Part shown: positions 51,880-64,000 of the stretch, piece by piece
Layout of the letters: the number at the start of each line of letters is the position of its first letter
Position numbering within the stretch: position 1 is the first letter of the stretch
Assembly (NCBI RefSeq): GCF_038502225.1
Contig: NW_027195557.1
Coordinates: 62,001 to 126,000, forward strand
DNA from: Cherax quadricarinatus
Lineage: Eukaryota > Arthropoda > Malacostraca > Decapoda > Parastacidae
DNA: 64,000 nucleotides
Reading direction: 5' to 3'
The notes under the pieces: model-generated
What the model was told of the DNA's origin: nothing
Databases searched by the model: none
Seen by the model: only the letters and a program-made list of their open reading frames with translations
Program-made: the position numbers and the translations under genes

Positions 51880-52462
51880 AGGCACAATAGTATGAGCGTG
51901 TCTCGCATATTTAGTAGGTACAGGCTTTTGAAAAGTGGTGGAGTGTGCTGTTTGGCACAGGAGCAGGTAATCATCCGCACAGCAAGATGGTAACTAGTAG
52001 TGTCTGTTTTTTTTGCATGATGGTAGCTATTAGTGTCTCTCTTGTTTCAAGATGGTAGCTTGTAGTGTCTGTTTTGTTACATGATGGTGGCTAGGGGTGG
52101 GGTGTTTGTCTTGTTGCAAGTTGGTGGCTAGAGATGTCTGTCTGGTTGCAGGATAGTGACTAGGCGTGTGTCTTATCGTAAAGAAGAAATGGCTGTAAAA
52201 TCCTGAAAGATATGGGTTATGTAGAAGAGATGAAAACATTGAGTAAGTCAACTTTGGTTGGTAGCACAAAAACAGGTGGAATCACATGTGATTTATAAAA
52301 ATTTCAAAAATATTGCCAAGGGAAGGATTTCCAGCTCAAAACTTAGGAGAAAAACTGTGAAAATCACTGAAGTTTACTGATTCAGTACAGTAAATTAAGT
52401 ATTAGAAATAAAAAAAGTACTTATTACTGGAAACAATAGTATCACTGTGACACTACAACTGT

Positions 52463-52496
<34 letters not shown>

Positions 52497-52969
52497 TCTA
52501 TTACTAAGACTGTAGCAGCAGTAGTAGTATCCTTGTCATACTAAGACTGTAGCAGCAGCAGTAGTATCCTTGTCATACTAAGACTGTAGCAGCAGTAGTA
52601 GTATCCTTGTCATACTAAGACTGTAGCAGCAGCAGTAGTATCAGTGTGATATTAGGAAAAACCAGACCAAAGAAAAACATGTACGTCTTCACTGCTCCCA
52701 GTGTACCTGGAAGCACTGCTAACCTGCTCACATGTTTGAATACTGCGCTATATAAAATAGGATATAAAAAAATTAAAGTACGCTATCTACATAGGACTAT
52801 ATATTTATGTATATTTTAAATTTGCATTGAAAGCTTGCGAACACCGCTAGGCTCAGAGTTATCTCTGAGTTACTAGACCTCGACATGTGGAAGCCAGTGG
52901 TTCGTCTTTAATTAAGGTCCACACACCCGCTTACTGCATTTTTTATGTTTTCTCCAGGTTCATGTGTCC
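51880..52969. repeat. Non-coding flank with tandem repeats (right)
   Basis: Holds diverged AAGATGGTAGCTAGTAGTGT-type units (51985-52170). It also has about five units of ATCCTTGTCATACTAAGACT plus GTAGCAGCAGCAGTAGT at 52450-52640, against about two on the left. No gene was seen. Confidence 0.75.
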
Positions 52970-55900
52970 AGGAATTCACATGTATCCCAAGGTCTGCCTC
53001 AACAACTGGTATTCTTACCTTCCCCAGGTCTGCCTCAACAACCGGTATCCTTATCTTCCCCAGGTCTGCCTCAACAACCGGTATCCTTACCTTCCCCAGG
53101 TCTGCCTCAACAACCGGTATCCTTACCTTCCCCAGGTCTGCCTCAACAACCGGTATCCTTACCTTCCCCAGGTCTGCCTCAACAACCGGTATCCTTACCT
53201 TCCCCAGGTCTGCCTCAACAACCGGTATCCTTACCTTCCCCAGGTCTGCCTCAACAACCGGTATCCTTACCTTCCCCAGGTCTGCCTCAACAACCGGTAT
53301 CCTTACCTTCCCCAGGTCTGCCTCAACAACCGGTATCCTTACCTTCCCCAGGTCTGCCTCAACAACCGGTATCCTTACCTTCCCCAGGTCTGCCTCAACA
53401 ACCGGTATCCTTACCTTCCCCAGGTCTGCCTCAACAACCGGTATCCTTACCTTCCCCAGGTCTGCCTCAACAACCGGTATCCTTACCTTCCCCAGGTCTG
53501 CCTCAACAACCGGTATCCTTACCTTCCCCAGGTCTGCCTCAACAACCGGTATCCTGCCTCAACAACCGGTATCCTCACCTTCCCCAGGTCTGCCTCAACA
53601 ACCGGTACCTTCCCCAGGTCTGCCTCAACAACCGGTATCCTTACCTTCCCCAGGTCTGCCTCAACAACCGGTATCCTTACCTTCCCCAGGTCTGCCTCAA
53701 CAACCGGTATCCTTACCTTCCCCAGGTCTGCCTCAACAACCGGTATCCTTACCTTCCCCAGGTCTGCCTCAACAACCGGTATCCTTACCTTCCCCAGGTC
53801 TGCCTCAACAACCGGTATCCTTACCTTCCCCAGGTCTGCCTCAACAACCGGTATCCTCACCTTCCCCAGGTCTGCCTCAACAACCGGTATCCTCACCTTA
53901 TCCTCAACCTTCCCCAGGTCTGCCTCAACAAACCTTCCCCAGGTCTGCCTCAACAACCGGTATCCTCACCTTCCCCAGGTCTGCCTCAACAACCGGTATC
54001 CTCACCTTCCCCAGGTCTGCCTCAACAACCGGTATCCTCACCTTCCCCAGGTCTGCCTCAACAACCGGTATCCTCACCTTCCCCAGGTCTGCCTCAACAA
54101 CCGGTATCCTCACCTTCCCCAGGTCTGCCTCAACAACCGGTATCCTCACCTTCCCCAGGTCTGCCTCAACAACCGGTATCCTCACCTTCCCCAGGTCTGC
54201 CTCAACAACCGGTATCCTCACCTTCCCCAGGTCTGCCTCAACAACCGGTATCCTCACCTTCCCCAGGTCTGCCTCAACAACCGGTATCCTCACCTTCCCC
54301 AGGTCTGCCTCAACAACCGGTATCCTCACCTTCCCCAGGTCTGCCTCAACAACCGGTATCCTCACCTTCCCCAGGTCTGCCTCAACAACCGGTATCCTCA
54401 CCTTCCCCAGGTCTGCCTCAACAACCGGTATCCTCACCTTCCCCAGGTCTGCCTCAACAACCGGTATCCTCACCTTCCCCAGGTCTGCCTCAACAACCGG
54501 TATCCTCACCTTCCCCAGGTCTGCCTCAACAACCGGTATCCTCACCTTCCCCAGGTCTGCCTCAACAACCGGTATCCTCACCTTCCCCAGGTCTGCCTCA
54601 ACAACCGGTATCCTCACCTTCCCCAGGTCTGCCTCAACAACCGGTATCCTCACCTTCCCCAGGTCTGCCTCAACAACCGGTATCCTCACCTTCCCCAGGT
54701 CTGCCTCAACAACCGGTATCCTCACCTTCCCCAGGTCTGCCTCAACAACCGGTATCCTCACCTTCCCCAGGTCTGCCTCAACAACCGGTATCCTCACCTT
54801 CCCCAGGTCTGCCTCAACAACCGGTATCCTCACCTTCCCCAGGTCTGCCTCAACAACCGGTATCCTCACCTTCCCCAGGTCTGCCTCAACAACCGGTATC
54901 CTCACCTTCCCCAGGTCTGCCTCAACAACCGGTATCCTCACCTTCCCCAGGTCTGCCTCAACAACCGGTATCCTCACCTTCCCCAGGTCTGCCTCAACAA
55001 CCGGTATCCTCACCTTCCCCAGGTCTGCCTCAACAACCGGTATCCTCACCTTCCCCAGGTCTGCCTCAACAACCGGTATCCTCACCTTCCCCAGGTCTGC
55101 CTCAACAACCGGTATCCTCACCTTCCCCAGGTCTGCCTCAACAACCGGTATCCTCACCTTCCCCAGGTCTGCCTCAACAACCGGTATCCTCACCTTCCCC
55201 AGGTCTGCCTCAACAACCGGTATCCTCACCTTCCCCAGGTCTGCCTCAACAACCGGTATCCTCACCTTCCCCAGGTCTGCCTCAACAACCGGTATCCTCA
55301 CCTTCCCCAGGTCTGCCTCAACAACCGGTATCCTCACCTTCCCCAGGTCTGCCTCAACAACCGGTATCCTCACCTTCCCCAGGTCTGCCTCAACAACCGG
55401 TATCCTCACCTTCCCCAGGTCTGCCTCAACAACCGGTATCCTCACCTTCCCCAGGTCTGCCTCAACAACCGGTATCCTCACCTTCCCCAGGTCTGCCTCA
55501 ACAACCGGTATCCTCACCTTCCCCAGGTCTGCCTCAACAACCGGTATCCTCACCTTCCCCAGGTCTGCCTCAACAACCGGTATCCTCACCTTCCCCAGGT
55601 CTGCCTCAACAACCGGTATCCTCACCTTCCCCAGGTCTGCCTCAACAACCGGTATCCTCACCTTCCCCAGGTCTGCCTCAACAACCGGTATCCTCACCTT
55701 CCCCAGGTCTGCCTCAACAACCGGTATCCTCACCTTCCCCAGGTCTGCCTCAACAACCGGTATCCTCACCTTCCCCAGGTCTGCCTCAACAACCGGTATC
55801 GTCACCTTCCCCAGGTCTGCCTCAACAACCGGTATCCTCACCTTCCCCAGGTCTGCCTCAACAACCGGTATCCTCACCTTCCCCAGGTCTGCCTCAACAA

Positions 55901-58703
55901 CCGGTATCCTCACCTTCCCCAGGTCTGCCTCAACAACCGGTATCCTCACCTTCCCCAGGTCTGCCTCAACAACCGGTATCCTCACCTTCCCCAGGTCTGC
56001 CTCAACAACCGGTATCCTCACCTTCCCCAGGTCTGCCTCAACAACCGGTATCCTCACCTGCCTCAACAACCGGTATCCTCACCCCCAGGTCTGCCTCAAC
56101 AACCGGCCTCAACAACCGGTATCCTCACCTTATCCTCAACAACCGGTATCCTTCCCCAGGTCTGCCTCAACAACCGGTATCCTCACCTTCCCCAGGTCTG
56201 CCTCAACAACCGGTATCCTAACCTTCCCCAGGTCTGCCTCAACAACCGGTATCCTCACCTTCCCCAGGTCTGCCTCAACAACCGGTATCCTCACCTTCCC
56301 CAGGTCTGCCTCAACAACCGGTATCCTCACCTTCCCCAGGTCTGCCTCAACAACCGGTATCCTCACCTTCCCCAGGTCTGCCTCAACAACCGGTATCCTC
56401 ACCTTCCCCAGGTCTGCCTCAACAACCGGTATCCTCACCTTCCCCAGGTCTGCCTCAACAACCGGTATCCTCACCTTCCCCAGGTCTGCCTCAACAACCG
56501 GTATCCTCACCTTCCCCAGGTCTGCCTCAACAACCGGTATCCTCACCTTCCCCAGGTCTGCCTCAACAACCGGTATCTCAACAACCGGTATCCTCACCTT
56601 CCCCAGGTCTGCCTCAACAACCGGTATCCTCACCTTCCCCATCACCTTCCCCAGGTCTGCCTCAACAACCGGTATCCTCACCTTCCCCAGGTCTGCCTCA
56701 ACAACCGGTATCCTCACCTTCCCCAGGTCTGCCTCAACAACCGGTATCCTCACCTTCCCCAGGTCTGCCTCAACAACCGGTATCCTCACCTTCCCCAGGT
56801 CTGCCTCAACAACCGGTATCCTCACCTTCCCCAGGTCTGCCTCAACAACCGGTATCCTCACCTTCCCCAGGTCTGCCTCAACAACCGGTATCCTCACCTT
56901 CCCCAGGTCTGCCTCAACAACCGGTATCCTCACCTTCCCCAGGTCTGCCTCAACAACCGGTATCCTCACCTTCCCCAGGTCTGCCTCAACAACCGGTATC
57001 CTCACCTTCCCCAGGTCTGCCTCAACAACCGGTATCCTCACCTTCCCCAGGTCTGCCTCAACAACCGGTATCCTCACCTTCCCCAGGTCTGCCTCAACAA
57101 CCGGTATCCTCACCTTCCCCAGGTCTGCCTCAACAACCGGTATCCTCACCTTCCCCAGGTCTGCCTCAACAACCGGTATCCTCACCTTCCCCAGGTCTGC
57201 CTCAACAACCGGTATCCTCACCTTCCCCAGGTCTGCCTCAACAACCGGTATCCTCACCTTCCCCAGGTCTGCCTCAACAACCGGTATCCTCACCTTCCCC
57301 AGGTCTGCCTCAACAACCGGTATCCTCACCTTCCCCAGGTCTGCCTCAACAACCGGTATCCTCACCTTCCCCAGGTCTGCCTCAACAACCGGTATCCTCA
57401 CCTTCCCCAGGTCTGCCTCAACAACCGGTATCCTCACCTTCCCCAGGTCTGCCTCAACAACCGGTATCCCCAGGTCTGCCTCCGGTATCCTCACCTTCCC
57501 CAGGTCTGCCTCAACAACCGGTATCCTCACCTTCCCCAGGTCTGCCTCAACAACCGGTATCCTCACCTTCCCCAGGTCTGCCTCAACAACCGGTATCCTC
57601 ACCTTCCCCAGGTCTGCCTCAACAACCGGTATCCTCACCTTCCCCAGGTCTGCCTCAACAACCGGTATCCTCACCTTCCCCAGGTCTGCCTCAACAACCG
57701 GTATCCTCACCTTCCCCAGGTCTGCCTCAACAACCGGTATCCTCACCTTCCCCAGGTCTGCCTCAACAACCGGTATCCTCACCTTCCCCAGGTCTGCCTC
57801 AACAACCGGTATCCTCACCTTCCCCAGGTCTGCCTCAACAACCGGTATCCTCACCTTCCCCAGGTCTGCCTCAACAACCGGTATCCTCACCTTCCCCAGG
57901 TCTGCCTCAACAACCGGTATCCTCACCTTCCCCAGGTCTGCCTCAACAACCGGTATCCTCACCTTCCCCAGGTCTGCCTCAACAACCGGTATCCTCACCT
58001 TCCCCAGGTCTGCCTCGGTAAGGTCTGCCTCAACCGGTATCCTCACCTTCCCCAGGTCTGCCTCAACAACCGGTATCCTCACCTTCCCCAGGTCTGCCTC
58101 AACAACCGGTATCCTCACCTTCCCCAGGTCTGCCTCAACAACCGGTATCCTCACCTTCCCCAGGTCTGCCTCAACAACCGGTATCCTCACCTTCCCCAGG
58201 TCTGCCTCAACAACCGGTATCCTCACCTTCCCCAGGTCTGCCTCAACAACCGGTATCCTCACCTTCCCCAGGTCTGCCTCAACAACCGGTATCCTCACCT
58301 TCCCCAGGTCTGCCTCAACAACCGGTATCCTCACCTTCCCCAGGTCTGCCTCAACAACCGGTATCCTCCCCAGGTCTGCCTCAACAACCGGTATCCTCAC
58401 CTTCCCCAGGTCTGCCTCAACAACCGGTATCCTCACCTTCCCCAGGTCTGCCTCAACAACCGGTATCCTCACCTTCCCCAGGTCTGCCTCAACAACCGGT
58501 ATCCTCACCTTCCCCAGGTCTGCCTCAACAACCGGTATCCTCACCTTCCCCAGGTCTGCCTCAACAACCGGTATCCTCACCTTCCCCAGGTCTGCCTCAA
58601 CAACCGGTATCCTCACCTTCCCCAGGTCTGCCTCAACAACCGGTATCCTCACCTTCCCCAGGTCTGCCTCAACAACCGGTATCCTCACCTTCCCCAGGTG
58701 CAC
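52970..58703. repeat. 36-bp minisatellite, right array (about 159 copies)
   Basis: Units CCCCAGGTCTGCCTCAACAA plus CCGGTATCCTCACCTT. The first roughly 24 units carry CCTTACC instead of CCTCACC, mirroring the GGTAAGG variant at the matching end of the left array. Irregular units lie at 53545-53610, 53890-53940, 56055-56160, 56570-56650, 57465-57490, 58010-58035 and 58360. Stop-free frames of 1966, 1924, 1085, 855 and 714 codons arise on both strands purely from the 36-bp period. Confidence 0.98.
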
Positions 58704-59047
58704 TTGTCCAGGATATTAGGTAGAATATTGGACACACACACCCACATTTCTTCCTCGACCGATTTTAGCCTCTCTCTGTCTTCTTAGTTTTATGTTTGTA
58801 AGCGCAGAAAATCCCAACTCACACAGGTAAGATGTGGAAAATTCCATATTCATTCTTAATCTCTATCCAGAATTCATCCACAGGCTTTATTCATCCTTTT
58901 GCTTTAATTTTAGACTGCGAACATTACGTATTTCAGTTATTATTGCTATAATAAAAAAGGCACTAAACCCACTAGGGTCATACAGCGCACTTTTTTCTCT
59001 TCTTGACATCCTAAGTTCTTAATTTATCTCTCAGAGCTTTAATTTTC
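58704..59047. other. Intergenic, no gene seen
   Basis: Mirror of 8236-8519. No supported feature. Confidence 0.6.
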
Positions 59048-59494
59048 TCAGTGGAAGATATTTTCAATGTTGTCTTGCATGTTAGAATCTACCTTGGTTA
59101 AATGTTCAAAGATATTCACTAAGTAGAATAATTTTGTAGACAAAGTCTCATCTACAAGCAACGCACAAAATTCTTCTTGGTATTCAAGGGTAAAAAGACC
59201 TAACTTATCCTTGAGTTTATACACTGGTGACAACACTTTAGCTCTGGAGAGCCATCTTGCCTCCGTGTGCAGAAGATTCGCATACTTTGCTTCAACTTCT
59301 TTACGTAGTTTGGCAAACAATCGTGATTTAAGTGACATATATTTTGTGCAGTTCAATATTTTTACAACTTTGTCTAGTACAGCCTTCAACTTACTGCTGA
59401 TTGTTGTTGCAAGCAACACTTCACGATGGAGAAAGTAATGTTTTGTTATGACATCACTGTTTTCTTTCTTCACTGATGATACATGTACTTTCAC
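59048..59494 (-). pseudogene. hAT / ZBED5-like transposase remnant, right copy
   Basis: Minus-strand frame of 148 codons: VITKHYFLHREVLLATT, LDKVVKILNCTKYMSLKSRL, FAKLRKEVEAKYANLLHTEA, RWLSRAKVLSPVYKLKDKL, YQEEFCALLVDETLSTKLFY and EHLTKVDSNMQDN. It keeps the frame through YQEEF where the left copy is shifted. Fragment of a hAT catalytic domain, lacking the N-terminal BED finger and most of the C-terminus. Confidence 0.78.
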
Positions 59495-59720
59495 TGGTCC
59501 AACTATTAATGGAGCAGCGTCTGAACAAATTCCTGCACAGGATTTCTAATACAAAAGAACAACTTCCAAGTACATAATGGAGTGAGTATATCTTTGCCTG
59601 TTGTTTATAAATGAATTCATTTATATTTAGTATAATTTGGGAAGAATTTAATGATACATTAAACAAGTAATAAATCTTAATTCTCGGGAAGAGTATTAGG
59701 TTTCACAGAGTAGGGTGTCG

Positions 59721-60303
59721 TCACGCGTGTGTGAGGTGTTGCTTTGTTGTGGGATGTGATGGTGAGATGTAGTCTTGACCCTTTATATGTCCTCCTTTGA
59801 TGTATTGTTTATAGAGTTCGTAGATAATGTGAGAAGTCACGAAATGGGTATTATTTGCTGCAAGTGATCGTGGCTCCCTCTCGGCAGGGCATCCAGCTGT
59901 AGCAAGGGTTCTCTTAATGATGTCGTTGACCTCATTGTGTCTTGCATGCCAGCCCTTGGTTTTGGAACAGTTAAGACCATGTAGACCATATTGGTCTGCT
60001 TGCACTTCGCCGCAAATACACATATATTCTGTGTGAATTGGGGCAGCAAGGCGCAGAGCCACTGCAATACGGAGGGTCTTAGGGTCGAGTCGCGTTCCCA
60101 TTGCCGATATGGGAACTGTTTGGAGGAAGTCCCCGGAGTGATGTGCACTCACAGCCTGGAGACGGGCAATCTCCCTATCTGATGTTGCAGCCCTGAGCAT
60201 GTTGGCAAGCACCTTTTCAGCAATTGGGCTATCCCAGCTTGACTGTTTGTGAGCCAGTGCTGCACTAGGGTTTGGTGCTGGAGCAGCAAGAGTCTCCCAT
60301 TCG
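59721..60303 (-). pseudogene. Retroelement C-terminal zinc-knuckle fragment
   Basis: Minus strand, open from about 60303 (TEWETLAAPAPNPSAALAHK) through MLANMLRAATSDREIARLQA, TLRIAVALRLAAPIH, the cysteine/histidine cluster CICGEVQADQYGLHGLNC, WHARHNEVNDIIKRTLATAG, AEREPRSL and ending KQHLTHA. This pattern is familiar as the C-terminus of retroelement-derived ORFs in marine invertebrates. I cannot name the clade. Mostly deleted on the left. Confidence 0.6.
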
Positions 60304-60314
60304 GTGATGGCACT

Positions 60315-60317
<3 letters not shown>

Positions 60318-60393
<76 letters not shown>
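60318..60393. repeat. AT microsatellite
   Basis: TA run at the end of the interspersed repeat, adjacent to CACTGACATATA. Confidence 0.95.
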
Positions 60394-60404
<11 letters not shown>

Positions 60405-60645
60405 CGTGTGTGTGTGTCGTGCCGAATAAGTAAAACTTGCGATTTTTGCTTAAATAGCTATGCAGTTCTTGCCGAATGGGGCAAGCGAAAATTTGTGTAT
60501 GCAATAATTTCGCAAAATCAGTCTAAGAGTAAAGAAAAAAATATATTTCATTGTGCTTATTATTAAACTATTGTAAACTTACCTAAAATATATATAGTTG
60601 GGTTTGGCTAAACTAAATTATGTTTGTTATAATAAGTAAAGTAAA
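60394..60645 (+). repeat. AT-ended interspersed repeat, copy 3
   Basis: Mirror of 7011-7226: GTCGTGCCGAATAAGTAAAA then TTGTGTATGCAATAATTTC. Runs into the PLE terminus. Confidence 0.7.
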
Positions 60646-60980
60646 AGGACACAAGTGCAACTAATGTGACATTTTATTGTGGCAACATTTCGCTCTCCAG
60701 GAGCTTCATCAAGCCACTACAGACAATACATGGACACAGAAGGTATATATAGGCTCAGAGTGAGGTGCAATACTTGTGGGGGTAGTAGTAGTACTAGTAG
60801 TAGTAGCGATGTAAGTTGTAGTAGTAGTAGTAGTAGCAGTAATACAATATGTTACAACAATTAACTTGCACATGAGTAAAAGGATATAAAAACTATTACT
60901 TGGGAAACACAAAAATAGGTTAGACAAATATTTCTATTGGAGGCTGGACAGAGAAGGCCTGTTTCAATGTTCATTCTCTG
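60646..60980 (-). mobile_element. PLE 3' region and hammerhead-like terminus (right)
   Basis: On minus the motif at 60660-60720 reads GTAGTGGCTTGATGAAGCTC then CTGGAGAGCGAAATGTTGCC. The catalytic box here is CTTGATGA, closest to the hammerhead consensus of all copies. The short TAC/GTA tract is at 60780-60840. Confidence 0.8.
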
Positions 60981-60999
60981 TAATGTACTTGTGTAGTAT

Positions 61000-62795
61000 T
61001 AACAGGAGAGACTATGTGATGGCAGGGTTTACTGTTTTCAGGAGGATTCTTGTCAGGACTTCAGAGATGGTGACGCTGCCTTTGTTTTGTTTAATTGTAT
61101 TAGAAACAGCTATTAGTGAAGATTCAAGGCACTTGCGTCTGCGGAAATTAGTTTCTTTGATCACTAGTTTCGGTGTTGTACGCAGGCATTGTTCAAGTTA
61201 TCGTTCCTACATGCGTAAATGTGTTCATTGAGGCGTGTGTCGAGGTTTCTTGCTCTTTCACCTAAATAAATCTTGTCGCAGCCTCCACAGGGTATAGTGT
61301 AAACCCTTGCATTGACTGGATCGTGGTGCTTGGATTTTGTTCTGGTTAGATCCTTTATTGAAGTGCTGGAAGCGATGGCGACTCTGGTGTTAGTTTGTGA
61401 AAGTACTTTAGAAACGTTCAGTGCAACCTGGCTGTTAGGAAGAATTATTACTTTGTTGGGAGTGGTGTTGGTGCGTGGAGAATTAATGATCTGAAGAGCT
61501 CTTTTCTTGCAATCTTTGATGAAAAAGGGAGGAAAATGTAAATCAGTGAAGGTTTGATGAATGTATGTACATTCCTCGTCAAGAAACTCAGGACTACAAA
61601 TTCGGAACGCTCTTAGGAAAAACCCGATGATGATACCTCTTTTGGTCTTAGTATCTTGACTGGAAAAGAAGTGCGTGAGATTACTTTTATTGGTACGTTT
61701 CCGATAAACTTGAAATCTTAGGTTGTTGTCTACTTTGTGAATGAGGACGTCGAGGAAAGGTAGCTTGTCATTGGAGTCTTTTTCTAGTGTAAACTGGATC
61801 GCCGGTTCATCTGCGTTGAGCCTTGCCTGTAGATTCCGTACATCAAAACGTTTGGGAGTTATTACGAGGACGTCGTCCACGTAACGTAACCAAGTGACGC
61901 TTGAAGGGATGATGTTGGCGAAGTGTTCAGACTCTAGGTGTTCCATGTATAAGTTGGCTAAGACGGCACTGATGGGGAACCCCATTCCCATGTCGTAGGT
62001 TTGTTTGTAGAGCTTGTTATTGGAAGAAAAACAGTTGAAATTAACACAAAGTTCAATCAAGTCAACAAAATCTCCGGGAGGTAGAGGAAGATTAAGGTCC
62101 TGATTGACTTTACGTCGTAGAACCTCGATGGCTTTTGTGGTAGGTACTTTAGTGAAGAGGGAAGTCACGTCCAAACTGCTTAGTTTCTTGTTACGGATGG
62201 AGAGGTTTCGGATGCGGTTGAGAAGGTCGCCTGAATGTTTAAGATGAGCGGGGCTGATGGTCCCCAGAAGGCAGGAAAGATGTTTGGCAAGAACTCCGGC
62301 TAGTTTGTGTGGTGCACTGCCTATACCTGACGTGACTGGTCTAAGAGGAATATTATGTTTATGGGTGTTGGGTAAACCATACATGTGTGTTGGTTGAGGA
62401 TTGCTGGGTAACAAGTACAGAAGTTTCTTCCCTTCTCTAGTGCGTTTGAGTATTTGTCTGGTTTAGCATAGAAAATCTTTGGTGAGTGTCTCCCACTGTT
62501 GAGTGCTGATGGGTTCGTATGCAGACTGATCATTCAAAAGGTCCATCATTTTGGTGTTGTAGTCACTGGTGTTGAGTATGACGACTCCACCTCCTTTGTC
62601 GGCGGTGGTGACGATAATGTTGGGGTCGTTAGCGAGGTCCTTAAGGGCAGTAATATATAGTCTAGGAAGATTAGAAGAAGGTTCACATAAAGCTGCAGTG
62701 AGAATGCCCTGTATATAACCCGTCTGGAAGTTGTTGTCACTCTGTCTATGGTTCCTGGTAACTAGGTTGAGTTGATAGGTTTGCGTATGTTGGTG

Positions 62796-62797
<2 letters not shown>
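61000..62797 (-). pseudogene. Penelope-like element RT plus GIY-YIG endonuclease, right copy
   Basis: Minus strand. The N-terminal part (about 62797-62470) encodes [20 protein letters not shown] and [19 protein letters not shown] without the hairpin insertion. A TAA just after KDFLC (near 62466) is the same stop as in the left copy. The main frame (62414-61164, 416 codons) holds LDVTSLFTKVPTTKAIEVL, MGMGFPISAVLANLYMEHLE and LRYVDDVLVITPKRFD. It then continues through VYTIPCGGCDKIYLGERARN and DTRLNEHIYACRNDN, keeping the GIY-YIG arginine lost on the left. A deletion near 61165 removes about 50 bp of the C-terminal region present on the left. Inactive as it stands. Confidence 0.9.
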
Positions 62798-63109
<312 letters not shown>

Positions 63110-63962
63110 CCAGAACAAAATCCAAGCACCATGAACCAGTCAATGCAGGGGCTTAAGTAGGTGAAATAGCAAGAAACCTCGACACCAGCCTCAATGAACG
63201 TGTTTACGCATGGAGGAACGATAACTTGAAGAACGCCTGTGTACAACACCGAAATTCCACCAATCATCTCATAAAGTTCAGGGACGCCTAACTAGTGACC
63301 AAAGAAACTAATTTCCGCAGACGCAAGTTTCTAATACAATTAAACAAAACAAAGGCATCTTCACCATCTCTGAAGTCCTAGCAAGAAACTTCCTGAAAAC
63401 AGTAAACCCTGTCATCATATAGTCTCTCCTGTTAATACTACACAAGTACATTACAGAAAATGAACATTGAAACGGGCCTTCTCTGTCCAGCCTCCAATAG
63501 AAATATTTGTCTAACCTATTTTTGTTTCCCAAGAAATAGCTTTTACATCCTTTTACTCAAGTGTAAGTTAGTTAATTGTTCTAACATATTGTATTACTAA
63601 TACTACTACTGCTACTACAACTTATATCACTACTACTACTACCACTAGTATTGCACCTCACTCTGAGCCTATATATACCCTCTGTGTCCATGCACTGTTT
63701 GTAACGGCTTGACAAAGCTCCTGGAGAGCGAAACGTTGCCACAATAAAATGTCACATTAGCTGCCCTTGTGTCCTTTTACTATACATATTGTCGGTAATT
63801 CTATCAACATTATTACAATTTGTAATAATAAGGTCAGGTAAGTTTTCTCAGGTTCTTTTGGCACAAAATAATTTTTATATTAACATAAATGTAAAAATAT
63901 ATCTTTAAATGTATAAGAGAAAATTTTAGAAAGGACTTAATTTTCAATGACTGCTTGCTAAT

Positions 63963-63967
<5 letters not shown>
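63110..63967 (+). mobile_element. PLE 3' partial copy, inverted relative to the main PLE (right)
   Basis: Mirror of 3564-4411. Plus strand: AGAACAAAATCCAAGCACCA start, VNAG then an in-frame stop region, [23 protein letters not shown] reading, then stop. Then a TAC tract (63600-63640), a hammerhead-like terminus (63700-63760, CTTGACAA box) and an AT-tailed repeat into 63968. Confidence 0.8.

Positions 63968-64000
<33 letters not shown>
63968..64000. repeat. AT microsatellite at window edge
   Basis: TA run cut by the end of the window, corresponding to 3421-3560. Confidence 0.9.

Overview
The window is animal nuclear DNA made almost entirely of retroelements, satellites and their wreckage. The best guess is a decapod crustacean such as a crayfish or shrimp. 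Reasons are the CR1-type LINEs with decapod-looking 3' tails, Penelope-like elements (PLEs), a multicopy arthropod zinc-finger family, and very dense AC, AT, AAT and TAC microsatellites. The species call is inference from remembered repeat families. I found no bacterial genes, rRNA gene or free-standing tRNA gene, and no intact host gene.

The dominant structure is a very large imperfect palindrome that fills the window from about 3.54 kb to the right edge. The outer left arm (about 3540-19560) matches the reverse complement of about 41302-64000. The inner left arm (27411-29672) matches the reverse complement of 35390-37664. Between outer and inner homology the arms differ: the left holds a 7.7-kb array of a 31-bp satellite, and the right holds a 1.28-kb GGT-rich tract plus a well-preserved CR1 LINE. 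The spacer (29673-35389) holds three degraded CR1 elements.

Outside-in, each outer arm contains: a PLE locus with an inverted partial copy, an AT-ended interspersed repeat, a hAT/ZBED5-like transposase remnant, a 36-bp minisatellite (about 61 copies left, about 159 right), a zinc-finger-family pseudogene, a 32-bp minisatellite, CR1 fragments, a second zinc-finger-family pseudogene, a hammerhead-like motif, an AAT/ATT tract, and a 29-bp minisatellite interrupted by a CR1 fragment. Positions 1-3420, outside the palindrome in this window, hold two other LINE remnants.

The arms differ by point changes and by arm-specific insertions, three of them with target-site duplications (TSDs) or a poly-A tail. 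A simple fold-back read artefact is therefore unlikely, but two haplotypes joined head to head remain possible. Shared disabling changes, such as the same in-frame stop in both PLE copies, predate the duplication.

The observations most worth following are: the palindrome and its chimeric LINE junction at 35390; a perfect 78-bp-arm hairpin inserted in one PLE with a 15-bp TSD; hammerhead-ribozyme-like motifs in PLE termini; a LINE with a 2A-like motif fused in frame to a zinc-finger-family exon (1221 codons open); and a 4-kb higher-order duplication inside the 31-bp array. The longest open frames in the window (up to 1966 codons) are artefacts of a 36-bp repeat and are not called as genes.
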